Positions 37,445 through 52,743 of a stretch of DNA of 64,000 nucleotides are shown here, one piece after another. Location of the stretch: assembly GCF_029223545.1 (NCBI RefSeq), contig NZ_CP097870.1, positions 1,116,001 through 1,180,000 of the forward strand, given 5' to 3'. Under the pieces are notes generated by a model that was not told where the DNA came from, ran no database searches, and saw only the letters and a program-made list of their open reading frames with translations. This DNA is from Thauera sp. GDN1 (GTDB lineage: Bacteria; Pseudomonadota; Gammaproteobacteria; Burkholderiales; Rhodocyclaceae). A program made the position numbers and the translations under genes. Numbering within the stretch: the stretch's first letter is position 1; each line of letters begins with the position of its first letter.

Positions 37445-38377
37445 TCAATCCCTGCGCTGGGCGAGTTCCTGGTTGAGCCGCGTCGCCAGCCGCAGCGCCT
37501 CGCGCTGGTAGGCGCGGCCGAAGAGGTTCAGGTGGTTGAGCATGTGGTAAAGGCTGTACAGCAGCTTCCTCTGCTCGTAGTCCTCGTGCAGCGGCCAGGA
37601 CAGGCGGTACTCGGCGTAGAAGCTGGACGGGAAACCGCCGAAGAGTTCGCTCATCGCGAGGTCGGACTCGCGGTCGCCGCGGTGCACCGCGGGGTCGAAG
37701 ACCACCGGCGTGCCGTCGGCCAGCAGCGCCGCGTTGCCGTGCCACAGGTCGCCGTGGAGCAGGCTCTCCTGCGGGCGGTAGTCGAGGAACAGGGCGGGGA
37801 CGCGATCGAACAGGCGTTCGCCCTGGCGGTGAAGTTCGGCGTCGAAGCCCTGTGCGCGGGCGAGCGCGAACTGCGGGCGCAGGCGGTGCTCGACGAAGAA
37901 GTGCGCCCAGTTGGCGTGCGGCGTGTTGGGCTGCGGCGTGCGGCCGATGAAGTTGTCGCGGTGCCAGCCGAAGCGCTCGCCGCGGTCGCGGTGCAGGCGC
38001 ACCAGCGCATCGGCGAAGCGGACGCCGTCCGCGGCGGACTGCAGCGGGCGCAGTTCGAGGTGTTCGAGCACCAGGAAGGCGTGCGCGCCTGCGGTGCCGC
38101 AGGCGATCACCGCCGGTGTGCGGAAGCTGCCGCTGGCGGCGATCGCGGCGAGGCCGTCGACCTCGGCAGCGAACATCGCTGCGCTGCCGGCGTCGGCGAG
38201 CTTGACGAAGCAGGCTGCACCGGATCGGTCCTCGACGCGCAGCGCGGTGTGGATGCTGCCGCCGCCGACCGGGTGGGCTGCGGCGATGCGGAAGGCATTG
38301 CCGGTGCGGGTGCGGATCGCCTGCTCGACGGCAGGCAGTGCGGGGTGGTTCGCTGCGGAGGGCGGCGTCGCGGACAT
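37445..38377 (-). CDS. Fructosamine-kinase-family protein
   Basis: This 310-residue protein of the fructosamine/ketosamine-3-kinase family (small-molecule-kinase fold) phosphorylates glycated amines so that they break down (protein deglycation). The signature HGDLWHGN lies in LLHGDLWHGNAALLADG, and the downstream FDPAVHRGDRESDLAMSELFGGF motif contains the Mg-binding Asp and the family-typical Glu/Phe segment. N-terminal VGGGSIHTALRV is the nucleotide-loop region. The ATG at 38377 is intact. Transcribed on the minus strand downstream of argH, with 116 bases between. Confidence 0.85.
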   Translation of the reverse strand: MSATPPSAANHPALPAVEQAIRTRTGNAFRIAAAHPVGGGSIHTALRVEDRSGAACFVKLADAGSAAMFAAEVDGLAAIAASGSFRTPAVIACGTAGAHAFLVLEHLELRPLQSAADGVRFADALVRLHRDRGERFGWHRDNFIGRTPQPNTPHANWAHFFVEHRLRPQFALARAQGFDAELHRQGERLFDRVPALFLDYRPQESLLHGDLWHGNAALLADGTPVVFDPAVHRGDRESDLAMSELFGGFPSSFYAEYRLSWPLHEDYEQRKLLYSLYHMLNHLNLFGRAYQREALRLATRLNQELAQRRD

Positions 38378-38493
38378 GATGGTCGGCTCTCAGCGGTGCA
38401 GGCTTGCGGCTTCCGGCTCATGCGCGGCCGGCACCTTCAAGGTGGCGAGGACGCGGCCTGCGTCTGCTTGCCGCCCGGAAGGTGCCCGCGCGC

Positions 38494-39927
<1,434 letters not shown>

Positions 39928-40010
39928 AATGGGGCGCACAAAACGATACGGCCGGCGGAATGCAGCCGGCCAGGCACGGGGGGAGAACGCCGCGTCCGCG
40001 GCGCACAGGA

Positions 40011-40832
40011 ATGCGCGAAAGTATAAAGCAAAAGCCCGACCGGCTTGCCGCGGCGGGGGCGGCGGAATGGCCTGGCGCGCTGCGTGTGCTGATCGTCGAC
40101 GACGAGGCGCCCGCACGTGCGCGACTGCGCGACCTGCTCGGCGACATCGCGGCGAGCAGGCCGACGCGCATCGTCGGCATGGCGGCCAACGGCATGGAGG
40201 CGCTGCGCCTGCTCGAGGCCGAGCCGGCCGACGTGGTGCTGGCCGACATCCGCATGCCGGTGATGGACGGGGTCGAACTCGCCCGCCACCTCGGCAGGCT
40301 GGCGTCTCCGCCGGCGGTCGTCTTCGTCACCGCCTACGACCAGTACGCGGTGCAGGCCTTCGAGCTGGCTGCGGTCGACTACCTGCTCAAGCCGGTGCGT
40401 GCCGAGCGCCTGGCGGCGGCGCTCGCCCGCGCCGAGGCGCGCCGGCCGGTGGCGGACGATGCGGCGCTCGTCGGGCTGGCACCGGCGGAACGCCAGCATT
40501 TCAGCGTCGGCGAGCGCGGGCGCATCCTGCTGCTGCCGGTGGGCGAGGTGCTCTACCTGCGCGCCGAGCTGAAGTACGTGACCGCGCGCACCGCCGAGCG
40601 CGAATACGTGCTCGACGAGTCGCTGGTGCAGCTGGAGGAGGAATTCCCGCGCCGCTTCCTGCGCCTGCATCGCAACTGCCTGGTCGCGCGCGATGCGGTG
40701 CACGGCGCCGAGCGCGCCGGCGAGCCGGACGGTGGCGACGCGCACTGGGCGGTGCTGATCCGCGGCGTGCCCGAGCGCCTGCCGGTCAGCCGCCGGCAGT
40801 GGCCGGTGGTGAGGCAGATGCTCGGGCTCTGA
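40011..40832 (+). CDS. LytTR/AlgR-type response regulator
   Basis: This 273-residue regulator has a receiver with [11 protein letters not shown] and phosphoacceptor Asp79 ([11 protein letters not shown]). The C-terminal LytTR DNA-binding domain includes [41 protein letters not shown]. In Pseudomonas AlgR controls alginate and twitching genes with the AlgZ sensor. No sensor-kinase gene is next to this one, so the signal is unclear. It lies between argH and the ppc/hemC region, near the algR-hemC association known in related bacteria. The start at 40011 is chosen over 39960; the first 24 residues are not conserved and a later start is possible. Confidence 0.85.
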   Translation: MRESIKQKPDRLAAAGAAEWPGALRVLIVDDEAPARARLRDLLGDIAASRPTRIVGMAANGMEALRLLEAEPADVVLADIRMPVMDGVELARHLGRLASPPAVVFVTAYDQYAVQAFELAAVDYLLKPVRAERLAAALARAEARRPVADDAALVGLAPAERQHFSVGERGRILLLPVGEVLYLRAELKYVTARTAEREYVLDESLVQLEEEFPRRFLRLHRNCLVARDAVHGAERAGEPDGGDAHWAVLIRGVPERLPVSRRQWPVVRQMLGL

Positions 40833-40844
40833 CGTGGACTTCGC

Positions 40845-43610
<2,766 letters not shown>

Positions 43611-43663
43611 TTCGTTCCTGGTTCCGTGTTCTGGGGGCGAGGGAGGGTTGAAGGAGAGGGTGA

Positions 43664-44182
43664 TCAGGGTCTCGCGGCCAGCGCCGCGCGGCCGTCGTCG
43701 ATCGCGTTCTCGACGTACTGGCCGTAGAAATCGGCCAGCCGCATGCCGACGATCGGCTCGCCCAGCGTGCGGCCGTCGGCGTCGAGCACGGCTACGGTGG
43801 GCGTGAATTTCGCGCCCAGCTGCCGGGCCAGGCGCCGGTGCGTCGACGGCTTGCCGGCGAAATCGACGAGCGCGGCGTCCGAGTCCATGTCGATCTGCCT
43901 GAACAGGGCGCGCTGCGCGTTGGCCGGGTCCTTCGCCATCGGCACCAGGTAGGTTCGCGCCTGGTCGCAGTAGCTGCAGTCGGCCTGGCTGTAGAGCACC
44001 ACCATCGGCATCTTCGCCGCGCGCATCGCGGCACCGTCCGCGCCCAGGTCCGCGGCCTTCGGCAGGCCCGGCTGGGCAGCCGAGAGTGCGATCGGCACGC
44101 ATGCTAGAATGCCGGCCAGACCGCGCACCATAGGTGCCAACCCTGATGCTGCGTTGCGGCAATTGTCAGGCGTTGTCCGCAT
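43664..44182 (-). CDS. Periplasmic thioredoxin-fold protein
   Basis: This protein of up to 172 residues has an N-terminal hydrophobic signal ([20 protein letters not shown]). The thioredoxin-like active site CSYC (Cys69-Cys72) lies in [17 protein letters not shown], followed by a cis-Pro-like [12 protein letters not shown]. Family members reduce or exchange disulfides in secreted proteins such as c-type cytochromes, but the partner is unknown. The start may be ATG 44182 or ATG 44131; the second places the signal peptide at the extreme N-terminus. It is divergent from hemC, whose promoter would overlap this 5' end. Confidence 0.75.
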   Translation of the reverse strand: MRTTPDNCRNAASGLAPMVRGLAGILACVPIALSAAQPGLPKAADLGADGAAMRAAKMPMVVLYSQADCSYCDQARTYLVPMAKDPANAQRALFRQIDMDSDAALVDFAGKPSTHRRLARQLGAKFTPTVAVLDADGRTLGEPIVGMRLADFYGQYVENAIDDGRAALAARP

Positions 44183-44211
44183 GAAAACTTCCTGTCAGGT
44201 GAAATCCCATC

Positions 44212-45144
44212 GTGAGCCAAGCGACCCCCGAGCGCATCGTCATCGCCACCCGTGAAAGCCGTCTCGCCCTGTGGCAGGCCGAGCACATCAAGGCCCGGCT
44301 CGAGGCATTGTATCCCGGCTGCCGCGTCGAGCTTCTGGGCATGACCACCCGCGGCGACCAGATCCTCGATCGTCCGCTCGCCAAGGTCGGCGGCAAGGGC
44401 CTGTTCGTCAAGGAGCTGGAGACCGCGCTGCTCGACGGCCGCGCCGACATCGCCGTGCATTCGATGAAGGACGTGCCGATGGAGATGGGGCCGGACTTCG
44501 CGCTGCCCTGCATCACCACGCGCGAGGTGCCGCTCGACGCCTTCGTGTCCAATCGCTACGAGAGCCTGGCCGACATGCCGCCGGGCGCGGTGGTCGGCAC
44601 CTCCTCGCTGCGCCGCGAATCGCAGATCCACGCGCAGTATCCCTTCCTGGCGGTGACCAGCCTGCGCGGCAACCTCGACACCCGCCTGCGCAAGCTCGAC
44701 GAGGGGCAGTACGACGCGATCATCCTCGCCGCTGCCGGCCTGACCCGGCTCGGTCTGGGCGAGCGCATCCGTTCGGTGATGCCGGCCGAGGTTTCGCTGC
44801 CGGCCGCGGGCCAGGGCGCGCTCGGCATCGAATGCCTGGCCGCGCGCAAGGACGTGATCGGCTGGCTGCAGCCGCTGGTCGATGCCGACACCGCCGCCTG
44901 CGTGCTCGCCGAGCGTGCGGTCGCTCGTGCGCTGGCGGGCAGCTGCGAGGTGCCGCTCGGCGCCTATGCGGTGATGCGCGAAGGGCAGCTGTGGCTGCGC
45001 GGCTTCGTCGCCCGCCCGGACGGCAGCGAGATCGTCCGCGCCGAGCGCGCCGGCGCGGCGGCCGATGCCGAGTCTCTGGGGCGTGCCTTGGCCGACGAGC
45101 TGCGCGCGCAGGGCGCGGAAGCGATCCTGGCCGACATCGGCTGA
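44212..45144 (+). CDS. hemC: Hydroxymethylbilane synthase (porphobilinogen deaminase)
   Basis: This 310-residue enzyme links four porphobilinogen units into hydroxymethylbilane, using a dipyrromethane cofactor held by Cys245 ([11 protein letters not shown]). Conserved SSLRRESQ and the DVPMEMG and [11 protein letters not shown] segments are present. The start is GTG at 44212 with an SD-like AGG upstream. It is first in the hemC-hemD-hemX-hemY run. Confidence 0.96.
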   Translation: MSQATPERIVIATRESRLALWQAEHIKARLEALYPGCRVELLGMTTRGDQILDRPLAKVGGKGLFVKELETALLDGRADIAVHSMKDVPMEMGPDFALPCITTREVPLDAFVSNRYESLADMPPGAVVGTSSLRRESQIHAQYPFLAVTSLRGNLDTRLRKLDEGQYDAIILAAAGLTRLGLGERIRSVMPAEVSLPAAGQGALGIECLAARKDVIGWLQPLVDADTAACVLAERAVARALAGSCEVPLGAYAVMREGQLWLRGFVARPDGSEIVRAERAGAAADAESLGRALADELRAQGAEAILADIG

Positions 45145-45166
45145 CGGCGCGGCAACGGGTCCGCCG

Positions 45167-45982
45167 ATGACGATGTGCCAGGAGAGCACCGTGCCAGCCG
45201 CAGGCCCCCTGGCGGGGCGGACGCTGGTGGTCATGCGCCCGCGCGAGCAGGCGGGCAGCCTGTGCGAGCGCATCCGCGCCGCCGGTGGCGAGGCGCTGCT
45301 GTTCCCCGTGATCGCGGTCGGGCCGGCGCTCGATTCCGCGCCGCTCGAGGACATCGTCGGCCGCCTCGACGACTTCGACCTGGCCTTCTTCGTCAGCCCC
45401 AACGCGGCCAATTACGCGATGCGCTTCATCCTGCCGCGGCGCGCATGGCCGGCGACGCTCAAGGTCGCCACCGTCGGCAAGGGCAGCGAGCGCGTGCTGC
45501 GCGGCTACGGTTTCGAGCACGTGATCGCACCCGCGGACGGCTTCGACAGCGAGGCGGTGATCGCGCTGCCCGAGTTCGCGGCCGAGGCCGTGGCCGGGCG
45601 CAAGGTCCTGATCCTGCGTGGCGACGGCGGGCGCGAATTGCTCGCCGACACCTTGCGCGAACGCGGTGCGCGCGTGGAATATGTCACCTGCTACCGTCGT
45701 TTCTGCCCCGATGCCGACCCGGCGCTGCTGCTGCAGCCGGTGGCGCGCGGCGAGGTCGATGGCCTTCTGCTCACCAGCAGCGAGGGCGTGCGCAACCTCC
45801 GTCAGATGCTGGGCGCGGAGGGCTTGGCCGCACTGCTGCCGGTGACGGTGTTCGCCACCCACCCCCGCATCGGGGCGCAGGCGCGGGAAGCCGGGTTTGC
45901 CGACATCGTGGAGACGCCCGCCGGCGATGACGGGCTGATGCAGGCGCTTGTGAATCACTTTGGCTGGAGCCTAAAACAATGA
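45167..45982 (+). CDS. hemD: Uroporphyrinogen-III synthase
   Basis: This 271-residue enzyme closes hydroxymethylbilane to uroporphyrinogen III with D-ring inversion. The family is poorly conserved, but the two-lobe fold is visible in VVMRPREQAG, LAFFVSPNAANYAM, VATVGKGSERVLR and LLLTSSEGVRNLRQM. The start could be ATG 45167, ATG 45173 or GTG 45191. Its stop overlaps hemX (ATGA), so the genes are coupled. Confidence 0.9.
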   Translation: MTMCQESTVPAAGPLAGRTLVVMRPREQAGSLCERIRAAGGEALLFPVIAVGPALDSAPLEDIVGRLDDFDLAFFVSPNAANYAMRFILPRRAWPATLKVATVGKGSERVLRGYGFEHVIAPADGFDSEAVIALPEFAAEAVAGRKVLILRGDGGRELLADTLRERGARVEYVTCYRRFCPDADPALLLQPVARGEVDGLLLTSSEGVRNLRQMLGAEGLAALLPVTVFATHPRIGAQAREAGFADIVETPAGDDGLMQALVNHFGWSLKQ

Positions 45983-47367
45983 AGGAAGAGATTCCTGCCC
46001 TGATCCAGTCGCCGACGGCGCAGCATTCGTCCGCGAAAGACGAGCAAGGAGGCGCGCGCACGGAGGCGCGCGACGCCGAGCACAGCCGTGAGCCCGTGTC
46101 CGCCGAGGCGCGGGTATCGACGCCGCCAGCCGCCGGCGATCCGGCCGAGCCCGCACGCAGTCCCGCCGCATGGTGGGCTCTGCTGCTAGCCCTGATCGCG
46201 CTCGGGGGCACCGGGTGGGCCGTCTGGCAGGCGCGGGACACCCGCCTGCAGTCCTTCGAGCTGCGCGAGGAACTTGCGCGCCGCCTGTCGGAGGGCGAAT
46301 CGATCGCCACCGAGGCGCGCGGCATCGTGCGCCAGCAGCAGGAAGTGATCGCCTCGCTGCAGGGCAAGCTCGGCGTGCTCGAATCCAAGGTCGAGACCAC
46401 CGAGGGGCAGGCGGCCGCGCTCGAAGCCCTGTACCAGGAGTTCTCGCGTAGCCGCGAGGACGGCGTGATTGCCGAGGTGGAACAGGCGGTCGCGCTCGCC
46501 TCGCAGCAACTGCAGATCGCCGGCAACGTCGAGGCGGCGCTGATCGCGCTGCAGGAGGCCGAGGCCCGGCTCGCCATCCATGACCGCGGCCAACTCGCCT
46601 CGCTGCGTCGTGCGCTGGCGAAGGACATCGACGAGCTCCGCCTGCAGCCTGTGCTGGACGTGTCCGGCCTCAGCCTGCGCCTCGAGCGCCTGCTCGAGCG
46701 CGCGGACGCGCTGCCCTTCGCCTTCGAAGGCCAGCTGCCGGTCGAGGCGGCGGTCGGCAGCGAGATGGGGCCCGCCGACAGCGGCGGCCTGGCGGGCTGG
46801 ATGGCCGGCGCATGGCGCTTCACCCAGGCGCTGGCGGCCGATGTCTGGCATGAGGTGCGCACCCTGGTGCGTGTAGAACGCCTCGACCAGGACGATCCGG
46901 TGCTGCTCGCGCCGGCGCAGAACACCTTCCTGCGCGAGAACCTGAAGATCCGCCTGCTCACCGCCCGTCTCGCCCTGCTGGCGCGCGACGGCCGCACCTA
47001 CGAGGCCGATCTCGGCCAGGCCCGTGCCTGGGCCGAGCGTTTCTTCGACCTGCGCGACGATCGCGTCCAGGCGGCGCTGAACGAACTCAAGGAGCTGGAA
47101 GCGGTGAAGGTGCGCTACGAGCCGCCCGATCTCAGCGAGACCTTCACCGCGCTGCGCACGGTGCAGGTGCGCAGCGGCCGCCCGCCGCTGCCGTCCGAGC
47201 CGGTAAAGCCGTCTGAGCCGGCGCCTGCCGCCACAGTGGAAGCGCCGAGTGCAGTGTCTGCAGCCGGCAGCCCCGCGGCCACCGACGCTGCCGCCACCGA
47301 GGCGGCGCCTGCCGCTTCGTCCGTGGCGCCGGCGGCGGAAGCTGCGCCCGCGGCTGCGAGCGAGTGA
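45979..47367 (+). CDS. hemX: HemX-like membrane protein
   Basis: This 462-residue single-pass protein has a Glu/Ala-rich cytoplasmic start, one membrane helix (AAWWALLLALIALGGTGWAVW, ~63-83), a periplasmic coiled coil with QQQEVIASLQGKLGVLESKVE, and a Pro/Ala tail. HemX is often labelled uroporphyrin-III C-methyltransferase but is thought not to have this activity; it accompanies hemC, hemD and hemY in Proteobacteria and its function is unclear. Overlaps the hemD stop by four bases. Confidence 0.85.
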   Translation: MKEEIPALIQSPTAQHSSAKDEQGGARTEARDAEHSREPVSAEARVSTPPAAGDPAEPARSPAAWWALLLALIALGGTGWAVWQARDTRLQSFELREELARRLSEGESIATEARGIVRQQQEVIASLQGKLGVLESKVETTEGQAAALEALYQEFSRSREDGVIAEVEQAVALASQQLQIAGNVEAALIALQEAEARLAIHDRGQLASLRRALAKDIDELRLQPVLDVSGLSLRLERLLERADALPFAFEGQLPVEAAVGSEMGPADSGGLAGWMAGAWRFTQALAADVWHEVRTLVRVERLDQDDPVLLAPAQNTFLRENLKIRLLTARLALLARDGRTYEADLGQARAWAERFFDLRDDRVQAALNELKELEAVKVRYEPPDLSETFTALRTVQVRSGRPPLPSEPVKPSEPAPAATVEAPSAVSAAGSPAATDAAATEAAPAASSVAPAAEAAPAAASE

Positions 47368-47377
47368 GGGGCCGACG

Positions 47378-48571
47378 ATGCGCGCACTGATCTGGCTGAT
47401 CGGCATCTTCGCCCTCGCCGTGGGCGTGGCGATGATTGCCGGGGTGAATGACGGCTACGTCCTGGTGGTGTTGTCGCCGTGGCGGGCACAGATTTCCCTG
47501 AACCTCTTCATCGTGCTGCTGGTGGCCGGCGTGTTGCTGATCCACCTCGCGCTGCGGGTGTTCACCCGCACGCTGGCGCTGCCGTCCCGGGTTGCGCAGT
47601 GGCGCGAGCGCCGCCGCCGCGAGAAGGCGGACAAGGCGCTGCACGGCGCGATCAACGCGCTCTTCGAGGGACGTTTCGCGCAGTCGCTGAAGTCGGCGTC
47701 GACCGCCTACGCCGCGACCGAGGGCTCGTCGATGGCGGCGCTGGTCGCCGCGCGCGCCGCCCATGCCCTGCAGGACGAGACGCGCTACCGCGAATGGCTC
47801 GATCACGCGGCCGAGCAGGGCAAGGAAAGCGAGGTCGCGCGCCTGATGACCGAGGCCGAGCTGGCGATCGAGAGCCGGCAGTTCGATGTCGCCGCCTCCC
47901 GTCTCGCCCAGCTGCGCGAGGGGGGGCACAAGCACATCGCGATGCTGCGACTGGAGGCACAGGTCGCACTCGAACTCGGGCGCTGGGAGGAACTCCTCCA
48001 TATCCTGCGCCAGCTGCGCAAGCACAAGGCGCTGACGGCGGAGCAGGCCGCGCCCGGCCTGCGCAGGGCCCACATCGAGCGCATGAGGCAGCTCGGCGCC
48101 GACCCGGTTGAAGTGGAGGCCTACTGGCAGGCGATCCCGACCGAGGAGTTGCAGGACCGCGGCCTGATCGAGGGCGTGCTGCCGCTGATGGCGCGCGTCG
48201 GCTGTGCAAAGCTCGCCCGTGCGCAGACCGAGCGCCTGCTCGAGGAGCGGTGGGACAGCGGCCTGGCGCGCCTGTATGCCTATTGCGCCGATTCGGTCGA
48301 CGCTGCGCGCGCCTGCCTGTACAACGCCGAGTCCTGGCTCGAACGCCAGCCGCGCGATGCCGGCCTGCTGTTCGCGCTCGGCCAGCTGTGCCGGCGCACC
48401 GAGCTGTGGGGCAAGGCGCAGAGCTACCTGGAGGCTTCGCTGGGCCTGGAGCCCGCGGTCGAGACCCATCTCGCGCTCGCCCACCTGTTCGACACGCTCG
48501 AGCGCCGGGAAGACGCGCAGCGCCACTACCGGGCTGCGGCCGAGCGGGTGGCGGGCGGCGGCGCGGCCTGA
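47378..48571 (+). CDS. hemY: HemY-like TPR membrane protein
   Basis: This 397-residue protein has two N-terminal membrane helices (LIWLIGIFALAVGVAMIAG and LNLFIVLLVAGVLLIHLAL) and TPR-like helices further on (RLEAQVALELGRWEELLHIL, GLLFALGQLCRRTELWGKA). This Proteobacterial HemY is different from the Bacillus protoporphyrinogen oxidase of the same name. It likely assists haem-enzyme assembly or transfer. It follows hemX by 10 bases and is convergent with hemF. Confidence 0.85.
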   Translation: MRALIWLIGIFALAVGVAMIAGVNDGYVLVVLSPWRAQISLNLFIVLLVAGVLLIHLALRVFTRTLALPSRVAQWRERRRREKADKALHGAINALFEGRFAQSLKSASTAYAATEGSSMAALVAARAAHALQDETRYREWLDHAAEQGKESEVARLMTEAELAIESRQFDVAASRLAQLREGGHKHIAMLRLEAQVALELGRWEELLHILRQLRKHKALTAEQAAPGLRRAHIERMRQLGADPVEVEAYWQAIPTEELQDRGLIEGVLPLMARVGCAKLARAQTERLLEERWDSGLARLYAYCADSVDAARACLYNAESWLERQPRDAGLLFALGQLCRRTELWGKAQSYLEASLGLEPAVETHLALAHLFDTLERREDAQRHYRAAAERVAGGGAA

Positions 48572-48608
48572 GCCTCGCGTCCGCAGCTGGCGGTCGGCGC
48601 GGCCGGGC

Positions 48609-49517
<909 letters not shown>

Positions 49518-50795
49518 TCAGGTCTTGCGCCCGATCGCGCGGTGGCCGATGTCGCGGCGGTACTGGCGGCCCTCGAACACGATCGCGTCGGCGACCTCGT
49601 AGGCGCGCTTCTGCGCAGTGCGGGCGTTGTCGCCGAGCGCGGTCACGCACAGCACGCGGCCACCGGCGGTGACGATCTGGCCGTCCTTGTCCGCGGTGCC
49701 GGCGTGGAACACGTGTGCATCGTCCTGCTCGACGGCGGGCAGACCGGTGATCGGGTCGCCCTTGCGCGGATTCTCGGGGTAGCCGGCGGCGGCCAGCACC
49801 ACGCCGAGCGCGAAGCGGCGGTCCCATTCGGCCTCGACCTGGTCGAGCTTGCCGGCGATGGCGGCTTCGATCAGGTCGGCGAGGTCGGTCTTGAGCCGCA
49901 TCATGATCGGCTGGGTCTCGGGGTCGCCCATGCGGCAGTTGAATTCGACCACCCGCGGCTTGCCTTCGCCGTCGATCATCAGGCCGGCGTAGAGGAAGCC
50001 GGTGTAGGGCAGGCCGTCGGCGGCCATGCCGGCCAGCGTCGGGTTGATGATCTCGCGCATCACACGCGCATGGACGTCGGGGGTGACCACCGGGGCGGGC
50101 GAGTAGGCGCCCATGCCGCCGGTGTTGGGACCCAGGTCGCCGTCCTTGAGGCGCTTGTGGTCCTGGCTGGTGGCGAGCGCGAGCGCGTGCCTGCCGTCGG
50201 CCATGACGATGAAGCTGGCTTCCTCGCCCTCCATGAACTCCTCGATCACGACGCGCGCGCCCGCATCGCCCATGCGGTTGTCGAGCAGCATCATGTCGAT
50301 CGCGGCATGGGCCTCATCGGCGTTCATCGCCACCACCACGCCCTTGCCCGCGGCCAGGCCGTCGGCCTTGATCACGATCGGCGCGCCTTCGGCATCGATG
50401 TAGGCGTGTGCCGCGGCAGCATCGGAGAAGGTCCGGTACTTCGCGGTCGGGATGTTATGGCGGACCAGGAACTGCTTGGCGAAGTCCTTGGAGCTCTCGA
50501 GCTGGGCTGCGGCCCTGGTCGGGCCGAAGATCGGCAGGCCGGCGACGCGGAACGCATCGACCACGCCGGCGGCCAGCGGTGCCTCGGGGCCGACCACCGT
50601 GAACGCGACCTGTTCGCGCCGGGCGAGCTCGACCAGCTCCGCAATGTCGGTGACCGGCACGTTCTGCAGCAGCATCTCGGCAGCGGTGCCCGGATTGCCT
50701 GGCGCGACCAGCACGCGGGTGACCTTGGGCGACTGGGCGAGTTTCCAGGCTAGCGCGTGTTCGCGGCCGCCGGAACCGATGACGAGGACTTTCAT
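49518..50795 (-). CDS. purD: Phosphoribosylamine-glycine ligase
   Basis: This 425-residue ATP-grasp enzyme joins 5-phosphoribosylamine and glycine in purine synthesis. The N-terminal MKVLVIGSGGREHALAW, the PTAKYRTF segment and the C-terminal DGQIVTAGGRVLCVTALG and ATP-binding stretch VIKADGLAAGKGV are intact. It lies 34 bases after purH, in the usual purH-purD order. Confidence 0.96.
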   Translation of the reverse strand: MKVLVIGSGGREHALAWKLAQSPKVTRVLVAPGNPGTAAEMLLQNVPVTDIAELVELARREQVAFTVVGPEAPLAAGVVDAFRVAGLPIFGPTRAAAQLESSKDFAKQFLVRHNIPTAKYRTFSDAAAAHAYIDAEGAPIVIKADGLAAGKGVVVAMNADEAHAAIDMMLLDNRMGDAGARVVIEEFMEGEEASFIVMADGRHALALATSQDHKRLKDGDLGPNTGGMGAYSPAPVVTPDVHARVMREIINPTLAGMAADGLPYTGFLYAGLMIDGEGKPRVVEFNCRMGDPETQPIMMRLKTDLADLIEAAIAGKLDQVEAEWDRRFALGVVLAAAGYPENPRKGDPITGLPAVEQDDAHVFHAGTADKDGQIVTAGGRVLCVTALGDNARTAQKRAYEVADAIVFEGRQYRRDIGHRAIGRKT

Positions 50796-50829
50796 GTGCT
50801 GCTCCGTGTTTCTGCGGGGAACGTTCTTG

Positions 50830-52419
50830 TTAGTGGCGGAAGTGGCGGAAGCCGGTGAACACCATGGCGATGTTCTGCTCGTCGGCGGCGGCGATCACCT
50901 CTTCGTCGCGCATCGAGCCGCCGGGCTGGATCACCGCGGTGGCGCCGGCCTGGGCGAGCACGTCGAGGCCGTCGCGGAAGGGGAAGAAGGCGTCCGAGGC
51001 GACCACGCAGCCGGCGATCTGCAGGCCGGCGTTCTCGGCCTTGATCTTGGCGATGCGGGCGGAGTCGACCCGGCTCATCTGACCGGCGCCGACGCCGACG
51101 GTCATGCCGTCCTTGCAATACACGATGGCGTTCGACTTGACGTACTTGGCCACGCGCCAGGCGAACAGCATGTCGCGCATTTCCGCTTCGGTAGGTGCGC
51201 GCTTGGTCACCACCTTGAGGTCGGCGATCTGGATGCGGGCCTCGTCGGCACTCTGCACCAGCAGACCGCCGCCCACGCGCTTGTAGTCGAAGGCGCCGGC
51301 GGGCTGGCCGAGCGGGCAACTGAGCACGCGCACGTTCTTCTTGCTGGCGAGCAGCTCGAGCGCGTCGGCGGTGTAGGACGGGGCGATCAGCACTTCGAGG
51401 AACTGCGCCGACACGGCTTCGGCCGCGGCGCGGTCGACCTCGCCGTTGAAGGCGATGATGCCGCCGAAGGCCGAGGTGGGGTCGGTGGAGAAGGCTTTCT
51501 TGTAGGCCTCGAGTGCGCTGGCAGCGACGGCCACGCCACAGGGGTTGGCGTGCTTGACGATGACGCAGGCGGCGGCGGAGCCGTCGAAGGCCTTCACGCA
51601 TTCCCAGGCCGCATCGGCGTCGGCGATGTTGTTGTACGACAGTTCCTTGCCCTGCAGCTGGCTGTAGCCGGCGATGCCGCCCTCGGCCGCGCCGGGCTGG
51701 CGGTAGAAGGCCGCGGACTGGTGCGGGTTCTCGCCGTAGCGCAGGTCCTGCACCTTGTCGAAGGCCAGCTGCAGGCGCTCGGGATAGGTCTGCAGGGACA
51801 CGTCGCCGGCCTCGTTGGTGACCAGCGCGGTGAGGTAGTTGGAGATGGCCGAGTCGTAGCGCGCGGTGTGGGTGAAGGCCTTCACCGCGAGCGCGAAGCG
51901 GGTCTTGTGGCTGAGCTTGCCGGTGTTGGCCTTGAGTTCGGCGACGATGCCGGCGTAGTCCTCGGGGTCGGTCACGATGCCGACGCCGCCTTCCTCGTTG
52001 CCGTGGTTCTTGGCCGCGGCACGCACCATGGTGGGGCCGCCGATGTCGATGTTCTCGATCGCGTCCTCCAGCGAGCAGTCGGGCTTGGCCACGGTCTGCT
52101 GGAAGGGATAGAGGTTCACGACCACGAGGTCGATGCGGCCGATGTCGTGGGCGGCGATCGTCTCCATGTGCTCGGCGAGGTCGCGGCGGGCAAGGATGCC
52201 GCCATGCACCTTCGGATGCAGGGTCTTGACGCGGCCGTCGAGCATCTCGGGGAAGCCGGTGTGCTCGGAGACGTCGGTGACCGGCAGGCCGGCTTCGCGC
52301 AGCAGGCTGGCGGTGCCGCCGGTCGACAGCAGCTTGATGCCGAGGGCGGAAAGCTCGCGGGCGAAGTCGAGCACGCCGCGTTTGTCGGAGACACTGATCA
52401 GGGCTTGGGTCACGTTCAT
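50830..52419 (-). CDS. purH: Bifunctional AICAR transformylase / IMP cyclohydrolase
   Basis: This 529-residue enzyme makes the last two steps of IMP synthesis. The N-terminal cyclohydrolase half has [19 protein letters not shown] and [13 protein letters not shown], with [11 protein letters not shown]. The C-terminal formyltransferase half has [22 protein letters not shown] and the C-terminal [15 protein letters not shown]. Length typical. fis is 87 bases upstream in the same direction. Confidence 0.97.
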   Translation of the reverse strand: MNVTQALISVSDKRGVLDFARELSALGIKLLSTGGTASLLREAGLPVTDVSEHTGFPEMLDGRVKTLHPKVHGGILARRDLAEHMETIAAHDIGRIDLVVVNLYPFQQTVAKPDCSLEDAIENIDIGGPTMVRAAAKNHGNEEGGVGIVTDPEDYAGIVAELKANTGKLSHKTRFALAVKAFTHTARYDSAISNYLTALVTNEAGDVSLQTYPERLQLAFDKVQDLRYGENPHQSAAFYRQPGAAEGGIAGYSQLQGKELSYNNIADADAAWECVKAFDGSAAACVIVKHANPCGVAVAASALEAYKKAFSTDPTSAFGGIIAFNGEVDRAAAEAVSAQFLEVLIAPSYTADALELLASKKNVRVLSCPLGQPAGAFDYKRVGGGLLVQSADEARIQIADLKVVTKRAPTEAEMRDMLFAWRVAKYVKSNAIVYCKDGMTVGVGAGQMSRVDSARIAKIKAENAGLQIAGCVVASDAFFPFRDGLDVLAQAGATAVIQPGGSMRDEEVIAAADEQNIAMVFTGFRHFRH

Positions 52420-52506
52420 CGTTTTGGGCCGGAGACTAGGATTGGATCGGGGATGGTTGGATCGAGAACTCTGTGCTCGAAGGCGGCACCTTGCGGTCGG
52501 CGCCGC

Positions 52507-52743
52507 TCAGAGCAGTTCGTAATCGGTCAGCTTGCGGCGCAGCGTGTTGCGGTTGATGCCGAGCATCTCGGCCGCCACCGTCTGGTTGCCGTTGGCGCGC
52601 TGGAGCACGAACTCCAGCATCGGGCGCTCGACGTTGCGGATCACCATGTCGTGGATTGCGGCGGGTTTCTCGCCGTCGAGGTCGCGGAAATACTGGTCCA
52701 GCGTGCGGACGACGGCGTCCGCGATCTCGTTGCTGCGACTCAT
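52507..52743 (-). CDS. fis: Nucleoid protein Fis
   Basis: This 78-residue DNA-bending factor contains the helix-turn-helix at its C-terminus (NQTVAAEMLGINRNTLRRKL). The N-terminus is shorter than the 98-residue E. coli protein, as usual for Betaproteobacteria. It overlaps the dusB stop by four bases (ATGA). dusB-fis is the conserved arrangement in Proteobacteria, with fis level tied to growth rate. Confidence 0.93.
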   Translation of the reverse strand: MSRSNEIADAVVRTLDQYFRDLDGEKPAAIHDMVIRNVERPMLEFVLQRANGNQTVAAEMLGINRNTLRRKLTDYELL